Shown here: positions 35,075 to 44,254 of the stretch, in pieces
Position numbering within the stretch: the first letter of the stretch is position 1
How the letters are laid out: each line of letters begins with the position of its first letter
DNA from: Solirubrobacter deserti
GTDB lineage: Bacteria; Actinomycetota; Thermoleophilia; Solirubrobacterales; Solirubrobacteraceae
NCBI RefSeq assembly: GCF_003344625.1
Contig: NZ_QPKJ02000004.1
Location: 806,001-870,000 of the forward strand
DNA: 64,000 nt
Direction of reading: 5' to 3'
Position numbers and translations under genes: made by a program
The notes under the pieces: generated by a model
The model's input: the letters and a program-made list of their open reading frames with translations, nothing else
Database searches by the model: none
What the model was told of the DNA's origin: nothing

Positions 35075-36127
35075 GTGGCCAACCAGTCCCCCGAGCCCGC
35101 CTTCGTCCGTCACCTCCGCAAACTCGTCGAGTCGGGCACGCCGCTGTCCCAGACCAAGGCGCAACGCCACCACTACGTCCCGAGCTTCCTGCTCGCCCGG
35201 TGGGCGACGCCGCAGAAGCGGGAGGGCAGGCTCGCCGTCCTGACCGTCGCCACCGGCCGCACGGAGACGACGAAGCCGGACAACGTCGCGTTCGTGGGCG
35301 AGCTCTACTCGTTGCACGACGACGACGGCGTGCTCGACCGCAAGATCGAGACGTTCATGTCCATCATCGAGGGGCATGCCGCGGACCCGATCAAGCGCCT
35401 CGGGACGGCGCCCCAGTCGATCGCCGACGAGGACCGGTGGACGATCGCGTTCTTCCTTGCTCTCCAGCAGGGGCGCACGCCTCCCGGCCTCGCCGACCAT
35501 CGCCGCCTGGCCGAGTTCGCCGCTCGGGAGTTCCTGCGCTCGCGCCGCGCGAAGCTCGACGACTTCGAGGCGGTCGCCGCTGCGTACCGGCGGACGATCA
35601 ACCCCACCGCCGGCGACAAGGAGATCCGCTCGTTCGCCGAGGCGCAGAAGAAGAAGATGCCCGACCCCGACGGACCGGTGCAGACGACGCCCGAGGCGGC
35701 GTTCCAATCCCTGTCGCTCAACGTCAGCCAGATCGCACTGACCGTCGCGGCGCTCGACTGGACGGTGCTGACGACCGACGAGGAGTTCATCGAGAACGAC
35801 CGGGGCATGGCGATGTGGGACCCCAACCTTCCGGCGACGCGCGGCAACATGTGGGCGAGCTCGGCGACCGCGGAGACGACGGTCCCGCTCGCGCCCGGCG
35901 CCTGCCTCAAACTGACCCCAGGCGGCAGCCGCTACGCCGTCGCATCCGCCGACACCGCGACGGTCGACGCGATCAACCTGCGCACGTACGGTTGGGCCGC
36001 CCAGAAGATCTTCGGGACGACCACCAGCGTCGTCGCCGGCCTCCACGCGAAGGTGCAGGCCGACTCTGAATCGGTCCCCGCGCCGGTCGCCCCGAAGGTC
36101 CACTACTCCGGCCCGCGGCCCGCGTAG
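35075..36127 (+). CDS. DUF4238 protein
   Basis: The 350-aa protein starts at a GTG at 35075 (MANQSPEPAF). KAQRHHYVPSFLLARWATP near residue 30 is the DUF4238 hallmark (QRHHYVP-x-x-x-L-x-x-F/W). Later come FVGELYSLHDDD, WTIAFFLALQQGRTP and, at the C-terminus, INLRTYGWAAQKIFG, also typical of the family. Proteins of this family are scattered in bacterial accessory DNA and have no established activity. It sits directly after the DUF3644 gene and 9 bp before the next gene, suggesting a three-gene transcript. Confidence 0.8.
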   Translation: MANQSPEPAFVRHLRKLVESGTPLSQTKAQRHHYVPSFLLARWATPQKREGRLAVLTVATGRTETTKPDNVAFVGELYSLHDDDGVLDRKIETFMSIIEGHAADPIKRLGTAPQSIADEDRWTIAFFLALQQGRTPPGLADHRRLAEFAAREFLRSRRAKLDDFEAVAAAYRRTINPTAGDKEIRSFAEAQKKKMPDPDGPVQTTPEAAFQSLSLNVSQIALTVAALDWTVLTTDEEFIENDRGMAMWDPNLPATRGNMWASSATAETTVPLAPGACLKLTPGGSRYAVASADTATVDAINLRTYGWAAQKIFGTTTSVVAGLHAKVQADSESVPAPVAPKVHYSGPRPA

Positions 36128-36136
36128 CCGACGACG

Positions 36137-36742
36137 TTGCCCCGGTTGCCCAAAGCGCTCCCCCTTCACCACCCGACCGCCGACGAGCTGCATCACGCGC
36201 ACGGGGTCTACACGGAGAAGGAGCCGACCGAGTACGCGCACCGGCTGACCCGCGAACTGCTGGCGGGCGACACGTTCACAGCCGGCGAAGCGATCCACGC
36301 CCTGCTGCGCATCTGGTCGCCGAAGGGCCCGAAGACCACGCCGACGGACATCATGTGCGTCCTCGAAGACACCGCCGCCGCGCGCACGGGGTTCACCAAC
36401 CGGCACATCGCGACACTGGCAGACGACGAGCACGACACGGTCAAGGAGATTTACGCGGCGTTCAAGGCGGTCGTCGGGCAGGTCGGCGCCGCCAAGGCGC
36501 TGTCCGTGCTGCATCCGCGGTTCTTCCCGATGTGGGACCGCAGAATCGCAATCGCGTACATCGGGTGGAAGTGGCGCGACGACGGGGCGCCGCCGGAGTA
36601 CTACCTGCTCTTCATGCAGTACGCGATCGAGCAGTGCACGACGTCGGTCCACGAGGACACCTTCGGGCACACGCTCCTGAAGGTCCTCGACGAGTGGAAC
36701 TACTCGATCTGGACCAAGCACTGGCTGACCCCTCCGGACTAG
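36137..36742 (+). CDS. Hypothetical protein, 201 aa
   Basis: A TTG at 36137 starts a protein with HAHGVYTEKEPTEYAHRLT near residue 20 and GAAKALSVLHPRFFPMWDRR near residue 120. It continues with an aromatic segment YYLLFMQYAIEQ. The PRFFPMWD block occurs, as I recall it, in uncharacterised bacterial proteins of mobile regions. No catalytic motif is evident. It lies 9 bp after the DUF4238 gene and probably belongs to the same transcript. Confidence 0.65.
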   Translation: MPRLPKALPLHHPTADELHHAHGVYTEKEPTEYAHRLTRELLAGDTFTAGEAIHALLRIWSPKGPKTTPTDIMCVLEDTAAARTGFTNRHIATLADDEHDTVKEIYAAFKAVVGQVGAAKALSVLHPRFFPMWDRRIAIAYIGWKWRDDGAPPEYYLLFMQYAIEQCTTSVHEDTFGHTLLKVLDEWNYSIWTKHWLTPPD

Positions 36743-36952
36743 GCGGGCAGCCCGTCACGCCTGATCGCCTGGGGACGCACGGGGCGACGCGCGATGCCGC
36801 GGTGTACCGCTATTCGGGCGAACGCGCTAAGGCGCCACCGCGCCGACCGGACCGCGGCCTACCCTTGGGACATGCCGTCGTCGGCCGCTACACCCACCGC
36901 GTCGCTCTTCCAATCCGGGGTTCGAGTCCGGGGCGCGGGCTTGCCGGCGAAG

Positions 36953-38062
36953 ATGTCGGATTACGCCCGCCTGGACCGTCGGCCGGAGCCGTGGGTGGTG
37001 CCCGTCCGGGCACTGATGGATCGGTGGTTCGACGGGCTGCACGCCGACGCTCAGAAGTCGATCCGGCCACGCTTCACGAGCGAGCGGTGCGACGACCACC
37101 TCGGCGCCTTCCACGAGCTCTACCAGCACGAGCTGGCGCTCCGCGGCGGCTATGACGAGGTCGACTGCGACATCGGCCGCGAGGACCCAGGCCACATGCG
37201 GCCCGATCTTCTCCTGCGACGCGCCGACGCCCGCTGCTTCGTGGAGGTCACCGTCGCGCTCGGCGACGACGTGGTGGACCCGACCGCTCGACCACGGCTC
37301 CAACAGCTCTACGACGCGATCGAGCGCATCACCGTGCGCGACTTCCTCCTCCACGTCAACGTGCGCGCCGTCGGACCTGACACGCCCGGGAAGCGGCTGA
37401 TCCGCCGGATCGACGGGTGGCTGCGGACCATGGACCCAGATGAGGAGATCGCGCGTGTCGCGGCAGACGGGGAGGCGGCCGCCCGTCGCATCGAGGTCGA
37501 TGGCTGGACGGTCGACCTCGTCGCCACCGGATGGCAGCCTGATCTTCGCGGACGCCCCGACCTCGGTGTGATCGGGTCCATTGTCGAAGGGCCCGACAAC
37601 TACCGCCACGTGATCGAAGGCGAGCGTCGCATCGAGTTCGACGGCCCGCGGACGCTCAACGACGATGTCCTCCTCGCCGCCGCGCTGCACCGCAAGCTCA
37701 AGCACCGCTACGAGCTCGACGACCTGCCGTACGTCATCGCCGTCCTCTGCGCGGGAGACTTCGTCACCGACACCGACATCATGGACGCGCTTGTGGGGCC
37801 GGGAGGCGTGTGGGGACACGGCGCCCCTGACCGGTCCCGCCGCCTGTCGGGGATCATCACGGCGACGAACCTGAGCCCGACTGCCGTCGCGGACGTCGAG
37901 CCGACGCTGTGGACGAACCCGAACGCGGATCACCCGGTTCCCGAGGACTTCTTCCCGTGGCGCCGCATCTCGGTGTCGGCTGACGGCGACCAGACCGAGC
38001 AGTCGGCCACGCGCGCAGTCGCGGACGTGCTCGGGGTCAGCGCCCGCTTCCCGGCCGAGTAG
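36953..38062 (+). CDS. Restriction-fold-like protein (PD-(D/E)XK variant), 369 aa
   Basis: The ATG at 36953 (MSDYARLDRRPEPW) is preceded by GGCGAAG; the longer frame upstream is arginine-rich and unlikely. Near residues 48-105 it reads AFHELYQHELALRGGYDEVD, then GHMRPDLLLRRADARCFVEVTVA. This is the E...PD...(E)-x-x layout of a restriction-endonuclease-like fold. The usual final Lys is a Thr (EVT), so it may be inactive or use another residue. The C-terminal 200 residues are unassigned but include VLCAGDFVTDTDIMDAL. It may be a nuclease of a defence system. Confidence in the fold is moderate. Confidence 0.65.
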   Translation: MSDYARLDRRPEPWVVPVRALMDRWFDGLHADAQKSIRPRFTSERCDDHLGAFHELYQHELALRGGYDEVDCDIGREDPGHMRPDLLLRRADARCFVEVTVALGDDVVDPTARPRLQQLYDAIERITVRDFLLHVNVRAVGPDTPGKRLIRRIDGWLRTMDPDEEIARVAADGEAAARRIEVDGWTVDLVATGWQPDLRGRPDLGVIGSIVEGPDNYRHVIEGERRIEFDGPRTLNDDVLLAAALHRKLKHRYELDDLPYVIAVLCAGDFVTDTDIMDALVGPGGVWGHGAPDRSRRLSGIITATNLSPTAVADVEPTLWTNPNADHPVPEDFFPWRRISVSADGDQTEQSATRAVADVLGVSARFPAE

Positions 38063-38293
38063 GTGCTCGCGTGTCCGTCCCGCCGCCCGCACCGGACCAG
38101 GCGACGCTCTGGAGGATCTGCGAGATGAGCCCGACGAGGAGTGATGCTCGCGACCGGTCCGACGGCCCAGGCACGGTTCGGTCGAGGCAGGAACGGCAGC
38201 GCCCGCCCCGACGTCGGTCGCGGCGCGACCGCCGGCCGGCGCGCGCGATAACAGCAGATTCCGGCAACCCCGCCGGCGGCTCGCCGGCGGGCG

Positions 38294-38875
38294 TCACGGG
38301 ATCGCGGCATTCACGTAGGCCGAGAGCATCCGGAGCCACTGCGCCAGCTCATCGAAGCTGAGTCGGTGATCCCCGATCTGCATGCCGTCCGGGTCGGGGC
38401 GGAGCGTGGCGACCACGCCGGCCTTGCCGTCGGCGATGTCTTCGTCGCCATGCGCGATCCGGTTTCGTACCTGGCGAACGGTCGCCGCTGCCTCGGCTGA
38501 TGGCAGCGGGAGATCGGCGATTGCCGCAAGCTCCGGGGACGCGCGCAGACCGCGGAGGATGCGAAGGATTCTGTCGAGCGCGGCCACGAGGTCTTCGCAG
38601 TGTCCGATGGCCTGGAACAGGGGCACCGTGATGCCGCGGTTGCGCGGGCGGATGGCGGGCCCGACCCCGTCCCACATCGCGTCGTGCTGGTCGAAGGACG
38701 TGCGCGCCCACTCGTAGTCGCGGACGGCCTTGTCGAGCTGTCGCGCCACGGTGACGAGCTGCAGGTTCGTTGGGTCGGCGTACCGATCGGCCTCCCACTT
38801 CTGCGCCAAGGCCAAGGCCATGAGGTTGGTCTGCGGAAGATCCGATAGATCGGGCAGGCGGTGGGGCGTTTGCAC
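38294..38875 (-). CDS. HEPN-like hypothetical protein, 193 aa
   Basis: The ATG at 38875 opens an all-alpha protein. Near residue 148 it reads TVRQVRNRIAHGDEDIADG. RNRIAH fits the RX4-6H motif of HEPN domains, several of which are RNases in toxin-antitoxin and abortive-infection systems. No antitoxin (MNT or similar) lies next to it. Both neighbours are over 150 bp away, so it may stand alone. HEPN assignment from one motif is tentative. The other overlapping frames here are arginine- or serine-rich shadows. Confidence 0.55.
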   Translation of the reverse strand: MQTPHRLPDLSDLPQTNLMALALAQKWEADRYADPTNLQLVTVARQLDKAVRDYEWARTSFDQHDAMWDGVGPAIRPRNRGITVPLFQAIGHCEDLVAALDRILRILRGLRASPELAAIADLPLPSAEAAATVRQVRNRIAHGDEDIADGKAGVVATLRPDPDGMQIGDHRLSFDELAQWLRMLSAYVNAAIP

Positions 38876-39030
38876 GGCATGAGCCTAGGGCCCGACTCGC
38901 CCCGTGTGGTCGGCAGCTCACCTGTGGTCCATTGGGCAGCCGCGAGCGGCGGGCTCGCTGGGCTGCCTCAGGGCTCCGCCGGCCGCTGCGCGCACGTCAG
39001 GCCCCGTTGGTGGGCACAACGGAGAGGGGG

Positions 39031-39873
39031 TCAGACGATCATCTGTGCGAGCAGTTTGTGCGCGGCGGGGGTGCCATCGCCGAGGATTACCAGCTTCTCC
39101 CCCGCCACACCGTTGGCGTGCCGGTAGCGCAACGCTGACCACAGCCCGGCGTAGGCGTCGAGGATGTCGTCGCGTCCGACGACCGTTCCGGTCCATGGTG
39201 CGGCGTCGGCCTGGGTGAGGGCGTCGTCGAACACGGCGGCGATGAGCTCGCGCCGCAGTGCCCGGCCTGCGCTGCGCTTCTTGCGCGGCAGACCGCTGGT
39301 TGCGCTCGGGTGACCGAGTTCGAGCGCCAGCGCTCGAAACGACAGCTCCGGATGGACTTCGACAAGCCAGCGCTGTCGGTCCGGCGCCGCGGTCAGCAGC
39401 GCGTCGGCCTCGGCGATCTTGGGCGCGATCGCCATCGCCTGACGGGTCATGATCGGATGCGCGCCGGCGGTTGGCTCCGCGGCACGCCGAGCGGTCACCA
39501 CGTCGCGGGCCTGCTCGAAGCTGAGGCCGAGCAGCTCACGGTCGGGCGCGGGGAACACGCACGGCCAGCGCTGCCCGAGGGTCGCGCGCGCCGCGTGATC
39601 GCAGGTTCGTAACCCCGCTCGTCGTGGGAGACCCATGGGCACATCGACCGCCAGGATCACCGGCGCGGCCTTCGGGGTGCCGGCACCCGCGCCGGCGGCT
39701 TCGCATTCTTCGACGAGATGCCGAAGCCCGCCCTCGGCGTTCGTGTACAGGCGGAGTTCGGTGCGGGCGACGGGGGCGGACGGCGCCGGGTCGTGGCCGT
39801 CGGTGTAGGCGATGGCGGCGACCCAGCCGGCGCGGCAGCCGTCCACGCCGATCGCGGCCGCGCGTTCGCTCAT
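39031..39873 (-). CDS. DUF429 predicted nuclease
   Basis: The 280-aa protein has IGVDGCRAGWVAAIAY at residue 8, AVDVPMGLPRRAGLRTCDHAAR near residue 75 and VEVHPELSFRAL near 170. These are the acidic blocks of DUF429, a predicted RNase H-fold nuclease family. Asp and Glu residues in these blocks would bind the metals. Its ATG overlaps the stop of the upstream 409-aa gene by 4 bp, so the two form a small operon. The cellular role is unknown. The family occurs both in chromosomes and in islands. Confidence 0.8.
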   Translation of the reverse strand: MSERAAAIGVDGCRAGWVAAIAYTDGHDPAPSAPVARTELRLYTNAEGGLRHLVEECEAAGAGAGTPKAAPVILAVDVPMGLPRRAGLRTCDHAARATLGQRWPCVFPAPDRELLGLSFEQARDVVTARRAAEPTAGAHPIMTRQAMAIAPKIAEADALLTAAPDRQRWLVEVHPELSFRALALELGHPSATSGLPRKKRSAGRALRRELIAAVFDDALTQADAAPWTGTVVGRDDILDAYAGLWSALRYRHANGVAGEKLVILGDGTPAAHKLLAQMIV

Positions 39874-41099
39874 GCCTGCGGGCGGGGAGTGACGGTGTGG
39901 ATCTCCCCCGATAGTGCCCAGTGGTCGCCGAGCGATGGCGCCGGCCGCACGTCGGCGACGACGAGTTCATGGTCGGCCGGTAGCCACCTGACGCCTCGCG
40001 GACCGTGCAGGCAGAGCAGTCGGTCGACGGCGCCGATGACGGCATGCTCGTCGTCGAGCAGCGCGGTCGTGATGGCGTCGACGCCGACCTGCAGGTCAGC
40101 GTTGATCCTCCGGGCGTATTGCGCCACCGTGGTGCGGTCGCGCTGGGCTTGGAAGCCACAGACGATTCCGTCGAGGACGCTCTTCACGCGGTTGGCGACC
40201 CATCGCCCGCCGTGGTGTGTGGGCGGGTGGATCCGAGCGATGACTGCGTAGGTCTCTCCCTTTGTGCGCGGGCTTCCGATCTGTATGAGGCGGGCCTGGC
40301 GCCGCAGCGCCCACCACACCTGGACCAGGCGCTTCTCGCCCGCGAACGCACCGAGGCTGACCGGTTCCCAGCCGGCGAGTTCGCGCACGGGCGTCCAGTA
40401 GGTCCAGGGCTCGGTGGCGGGGGCGAGCCGGTAGCGCAGCGCGATCGGGTAGCGGTGTCCGGAGGGCGTCGGCGGTGGAGGGGCGGGATCGTGCTCGATA
40501 CGCAGTCCGTGCGCGGTGGCGTTGTCGAAGCTGCGGGCGGCGAAGTTGTAGAGCAAAAGGTTCTCGACGTCGGCGTCGCTGACGCGTCGGCCGGGCTGGA
40601 TCGGCTTCGCGCCGGCGAAGGTCGCGTGCAGGACCTCGCCGTCGGCCGCGGCCAGACCGGGCAGCGCTCGATCCACCGCGGCGCGGACTCGCCGGGCAGT
40701 GGGCGTCCTCGGCGACAGCGGTACATGCTCAGCGGTCCACGCCGTCATCTGACGGTCGCGGATGACGAACTCGCAGTGCTCGTCCTCGCCTGTCGCGTCC
40801 GCGATCGTCTCGGGGCCAGGGGTCGCCGTGGCGCTGGGTGGCGTCGTCGGCGTCACGAGCGTTGACGCCGCAGACGTTCCGCGCGGAAGGCACGCGGGGC
40901 AGGGCCGCGCGCCGCGGGCGGCGGTGAACGCGGGTGCCTCGGCGGTGTCGAGGTAGTACTTCGTGGTCCCCAGGCTCATGCCGCGCACCCACTCGCAGGT
41001 GATGGCGTGCAGCTTCTTGCCGTCGGCGTTGTAGATCAGCCCTTCGCCAGCAGCAATCAACGCCGTGAGCTCGGCCTGCGAGGCGACCTTGCGGGGCAT
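39870..41099 (-). CDS. Hypothetical protein with N-terminal Cys/His cluster, 409 aa
   Basis: The ATG at 41099 (MPRKVASQAELTAL) gives a natural start; the longer frame upstream is low-complexity. Residues 25-65 read KKLHAITCEWVRG and ARPCPACLPRG, so one His and three Cys could hold a zinc ion. A Pro/Thr-rich linker follows (about 70-95). The remaining 300 residues form an unrecognised domain with YWTPVRELAGWEPVSLGA and LVQVWWALRRQARLI. It is translationally coupled to the DUF429 gene, suggesting joint action on nucleic acid. That is inference. Confidence 0.6.
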   Translation of the reverse strand: MPRKVASQAELTALIAAGEGLIYNADGKKLHAITCEWVRGMSLGTTKYYLDTAEAPAFTAARGARPCPACLPRGTSAASTLVTPTTPPSATATPGPETIADATGEDEHCEFVIRDRQMTAWTAEHVPLSPRTPTARRVRAAVDRALPGLAAADGEVLHATFAGAKPIQPGRRVSDADVENLLLYNFAARSFDNATAHGLRIEHDPAPPPPTPSGHRYPIALRYRLAPATEPWTYWTPVRELAGWEPVSLGAFAGEKRLVQVWWALRRQARLIQIGSPRTKGETYAVIARIHPPTHHGGRWVANRVKSVLDGIVCGFQAQRDRTTVAQYARRINADLQVGVDAITTALLDDEHAVIGAVDRLLCLHGPRGVRWLPADHELVVADVRPAPSLGDHWALSGEIHTVTPRPQA

Positions 41100-41267
41100 C
41101 GTCGGGCTGCTCCTACTCGCCGACGTCGCTGGCGGTTCTGGCCGCGCACCGGCGCTGTGACAAGTTCCTGGCCAGATCGCGCCGATTGCCCTGCGCACGC
41201 CAATGCCACGGTCGGCGGACCGCGACGCGCGGCGCACGGGAGGCTGCAGAGGCTGCCCGGTCGTGGA

Positions 41268-41708
41268 TCATGGAAGCTGATCGAGCCACGCCTTGACCGC
41301 GTCCACGCTCCGACCAGACGCCGCTTGCCAAAGACCTTCCCGACGCACGACGGTGTCGAAATCGCCGAAGTCGCTCACGGTGATCTCGTCGGCGAACTGG
41401 TCCGCGAACCACACGCTTCCGACTGCCAGATCGAGCGCGTGGACGATCGCGGCGCCGTGAAAGTACCAACTGCAGGTTCTACGCGTCCCTACGAGGGTGG
41501 CCAGGCGCTCTTCGTCGTCACTTGCCAAGCCATGCAGCTCCACCGCCGTCGTCAGCGGCAGAAACAGCGGGACCCCGTCGATGTCGGGATACGACGAGCG
41601 GTAGCTGTCGGGGTTGTCGAACACCTCGAAGGCATGGTCGACCTGTTCGAGCCGTACCTGACTGCTCGAGTCGAGTGGGAACGCCGCCGAGAACGCGATC
41701 GTGCGCAC
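41268..41708 (-). CDS. Hypothetical protein, 146 aa
   Basis: A GTG at 41708 starts a protein with AFEVFDNPDSYRSSYPDIDG and TTAVELHGLASDDEERLATL and an acidic C-terminus. No domain was recognised, and there is no membrane span or metal site. It is the last gene before the tRNA-Thr boundary, on the same strand as the DUF429 operon but 168 bp upstream of it. The Shine-Dalgarno is weak, so the start is uncertain. Confidence 0.5.
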   Translation of the reverse strand: MRTIAFSAAFPLDSSSQVRLEQVDHAFEVFDNPDSYRSSYPDIDGVPLFLPLTTAVELHGLASDDEERLATLVGTRRTCSWYFHGAAIVHALDLAVGSVWFADQFADEITVSDFGDFDTVVRREGLWQAASGRSVDAVKAWLDQLP

Positions 41709-41749
41709 GTTCGAGTCGCAGTGGCACCGGGCCCCATTTCCCGGGCCGT

Positions 41750-41769
41750 ATTGTCACCCAATTGTCACC
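41750..41769. repeat. Paired ATTGTCACC direct repeats beside the tRNA 3' end
   Basis: Two identical 9-bp copies of ATTGTCACC (41750-41758 and 41761-41769) are spaced 11 bp start to start, about one helical turn. They lie 84 bp from the tRNA-Thr 3' end. This spacing and position suit arm-type integrase-binding sites or an element end. No matching copies were found elsewhere by eye. Confidence 0.45.
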
Positions 41770-41852
41770 AAGAGCCGATTTACCCCTGCTCGCCGTCCAG
41801 GGAACTGGATACGGAAGGCGCTACATTCGAGCTACAGAGCCAAATCTGCAAA

Positions 41853-41926
41853 AGCCGGAGACGGGATTCGAACCCGTGACCTACCGCTTACAAGGCGGTT
41901 GCTCTGGCCAGCTGAGCTACTCCGGC
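41853..41926 (-). tRNA. tRNA-Thr (anticodon TGU)
   Basis: On the minus strand a full cloverleaf can be folded. The acceptor stem is GCCGGAG pairing with CTCCGGC. The anticodon stem ACCGC/GCGGT encloses loop CTTGTAA with anticodon TGT. The T-arm has GGGTTCGAATCCC. The 3' CCA is not encoded. It reads ACA codons. The 3' end points to the accessory region on the left, the usual orientation when a tRNA serves as an integration target. Confidence 0.95.
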
Positions 41927-41983
41927 GGGGGACAGCAGTGTAGGGCCGTCAAGGCGGACCCGGATCCGGCCGATTAACGGTTC

Positions 41984-44254
41984 GTGACCATGCCCGCCGC
42001 CCTCGAGACCGAACGTGGAGCAGCGCTCGAGGCGCTGGTCGACGCGGCCTCCGGCATCCTGGCGGCGGATTCGCTGGACGGGACGCTGGGGCGGATCGCG
42101 CACCATCTGCAGGCGCTGCTGCGCTACGACGACCTGACGGTCTACGAGGTCGACGAGGCGCTCGGCGTGCTGCGGCCGGTGTTCGCGGTCGGCAACTGGG
42201 TCGACGAGGCGCTCGCGGACCCGATCCCGCTCGGGACCGGGGTGACCGGCTGGGTGGTGGAGCACCGGCGCACGCGCAACGTGCCGAACTCCGGGCACGA
42301 GCCACTGTGCAGCGTGGTAGGCGGCACGGACGACGAGCCGGAGGCATTCGTCTGCGTGCCGCTGCTCGCGCGCGAGCGCGTGGTCGGGGCGCTGAACGTC
42401 TACCGCGCCTTGGGCAGCGGCTCCTTCAGCGCGGCCGAGGTCGAGCTGGTCGAGCGCTTCGCGACGATGGCCGCGCTCGCCTACGACTCGGCGCGCCAGC
42501 GCGAGACGCTGCGCGACCAGGTGCAGCGGGACGGGCTGACCGGGCTGCTCAACCACCGGGCCTGCCATGAGCGCCTGAAGGCGGCGCTGAACTTCGGCGA
42601 CCCCGTGGCGGTCGTCCTGCTCGATCTCGACCACTTCAAGGTCATCAACGACACGCTCGGGCACGCGGAGGGCGACCGGGTGCTCAAGGCCTGCGCCGAG
42701 CGGCTGCGGTCGGTCGTGCGCACCGACGACGTCGTCGGACGGATGGGTGGCGAGGAGTTCGCGCTGATCCTGCCGGGCGCCGACGTCGAGGCCGCCGAGG
42801 ACTGCGCCGAGCGCGCGCGGGCGGCGCTCGCCGAGCTGACCGTGCGTGGCCGGCCGGTGGCGGCGTCCGCGGGTGTGGCCGCCGCTCCCGCCGACGGGGC
42901 CGAGGCCCCCGTGCTGCTGGAGAACGCGGACGCGGCGCTGTACTGGGCGAAGCGGTCGGGGCGCGGGAAGACCGTCCGCTACAAGCGCGGCGCGATCCGG
43001 CCCGAGGCCGAGCAGCGCAACGAGATCGCGGAGCTGCTCGAGCGGGGCGTCGAGGCGATCGAGATCGTGGTCCAGCCGGTGGTCGAGCTCGCGACGGGCC
43101 GCGCCGGCGGCTACGAGGCGCTCACGCGGATCAACGTCGAGCCGCGCCGCGGCCCGGACGAGTGGTTCGCGCAGGCCCACCGCGTCGGCCTCGGGGACGA
43201 GCTCGAGGCGCTGGCCATGCGCGCCGCGCTCGCGCTCCCGGACCGCCCCGACGGCGCGTTCCTGGCGCTCAACGTGTCACCGCGCGCGCTGCTCTCCGCG
43301 CCGGTCCAGGACATCCTGCCGGCCACCCTCACGGGCATCGTGGTGGAGCTGACCGAACACGAGGTGTTCGGGGCCGCGGGGGAGTTGGACGCGGCGCTGG
43401 CCGACCTGCGCGCCCGCGGCGCCCGGATCGCGCTCGACGACGCCGGTGCGGGCTACGCGGGCCTGCAGCAGATGATCCGGATCGCGCCCGAGATCCTCAA
43501 GCTCGACCGCACCCTGGTGCACGGCGCGCACGCCGACGGCTCGCGTCAGGCGCTGCTGGAGGCGCTGATCGGGTTCGCGTCCTCCACGGGCGCGGCGATC
43601 TGCGCCGAGGGCGTCGAGGACCTCGACGACCTGCGCGCGCTGGTCGCGCTGGACGTCACCTACGCGCAGGGCTACGGCCTGTGCCGCCCCGCGCCGGCGT
43701 GGCCGCAGCCCGACGCGGCGGCGACGGCGGCGGCCGAGTCCGAGATCCGCAGCGGGCTGCGGATCTCCGGGAACCCACGCGGCGCCGGCGCCTTCACCCG
43801 CGGCCTCGCGGAGCTGTCGGACGAGCTCTCGGCGGCCGAGACCGTCCACGACCTCGGCGAGGCCAATGTGCGCGCCGCGGCGCTGCTCGGCGCGGACGAG
43901 CTCGCGCTGCTGCTCGTCGAGGGTGACGAGATCGAGCTGGTGTCCAAGAACCGCGTCGAGGTCGGCGAGCGCTGGTCGCTCGACGACTTCCCCTCGACCC
44001 GCTACGTGCTCGAGCACCGGATCCCCGGCCAGGTGGTCGTCGGCGACGAGGCGGGCGACCCGGCCGAGCTGGCCGAGCTGGCCGAGCTGGGCCTGGGCAC
44101 GGTCCTGCTCGTCCCCGTCATCTGCAGCGACCAGCCGGTCGGGCTGCTGGAGATCTACCGCGTGCGCCGGCAGGCGTTCACGGCCCGCGAGGTCGACCGC
44201 GCCCGCGTCCTCGCCCAGCAGTTCGGGGCGGCACTGGACCGCCTGCCCTCCTAG
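41984..44254 (+). CDS. GAF-GGDEF-EAL-GAF cyclic-di-GMP regulator
   Basis: The 756-aa soluble protein has a GAF domain (about 10-165), then a GGDEF domain with RMGGEEFALIL near residue 257. An RTDD inhibitory (RxxD) site sits five residues before it. The EAL domain has YEALTR, LNVSPR, ELTEHE, LDDAGAGYAGL, LKLDRTLV and CAEGVE, so the metal and base residues are mostly present. A second GAF domain forms the C-terminus (about 610-756). It can probably both make and break cyclic-di-GMP under GAF control. There is no transmembrane segment. The start is a GTG at 41984 or ATG at 41990. It ends four bases into the convergent reductase gene. Confidence 0.92.
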   Translation: MTMPAALETERGAALEALVDAASGILAADSLDGTLGRIAHHLQALLRYDDLTVYEVDEALGVLRPVFAVGNWVDEALADPIPLGTGVTGWVVEHRRTRNVPNSGHEPLCSVVGGTDDEPEAFVCVPLLARERVVGALNVYRALGSGSFSAAEVELVERFATMAALAYDSARQRETLRDQVQRDGLTGLLNHRACHERLKAALNFGDPVAVVLLDLDHFKVINDTLGHAEGDRVLKACAERLRSVVRTDDVVGRMGGEEFALILPGADVEAAEDCAERARAALAELTVRGRPVAASAGVAAAPADGAEAPVLLENADAALYWAKRSGRGKTVRYKRGAIRPEAEQRNEIAELLERGVEAIEIVVQPVVELATGRAGGYEALTRINVEPRRGPDEWFAQAHRVGLGDELEALAMRAALALPDRPDGAFLALNVSPRALLSAPVQDILPATLTGIVVELTEHEVFGAAGELDAALADLRARGARIALDDAGAGYAGLQQMIRIAPEILKLDRTLVHGAHADGSRQALLEALIGFASSTGAAICAEGVEDLDDLRALVALDVTYAQGYGLCRPAPAWPQPDAAATAAAESEIRSGLRISGNPRGAGAFTRGLAELSDELSAAETVHDLGEANVRAAALLGADELALLLVEGDEIELVSKNRVEVGERWSLDDFPSTRYVLEHRIPGQVVVGDEAGDPAELAELAELGLGTVLLVPVICSDQPVGLLEIYRVRRQAFTAREVDRARVLAQQFGAALDRLPS

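Noticed and set aside
41785..41943. Frame reading GDGIRTRDLPLTRRLL across the tRNA gene
   Set aside because: This is a familiar artefact of translating tRNA sequence.
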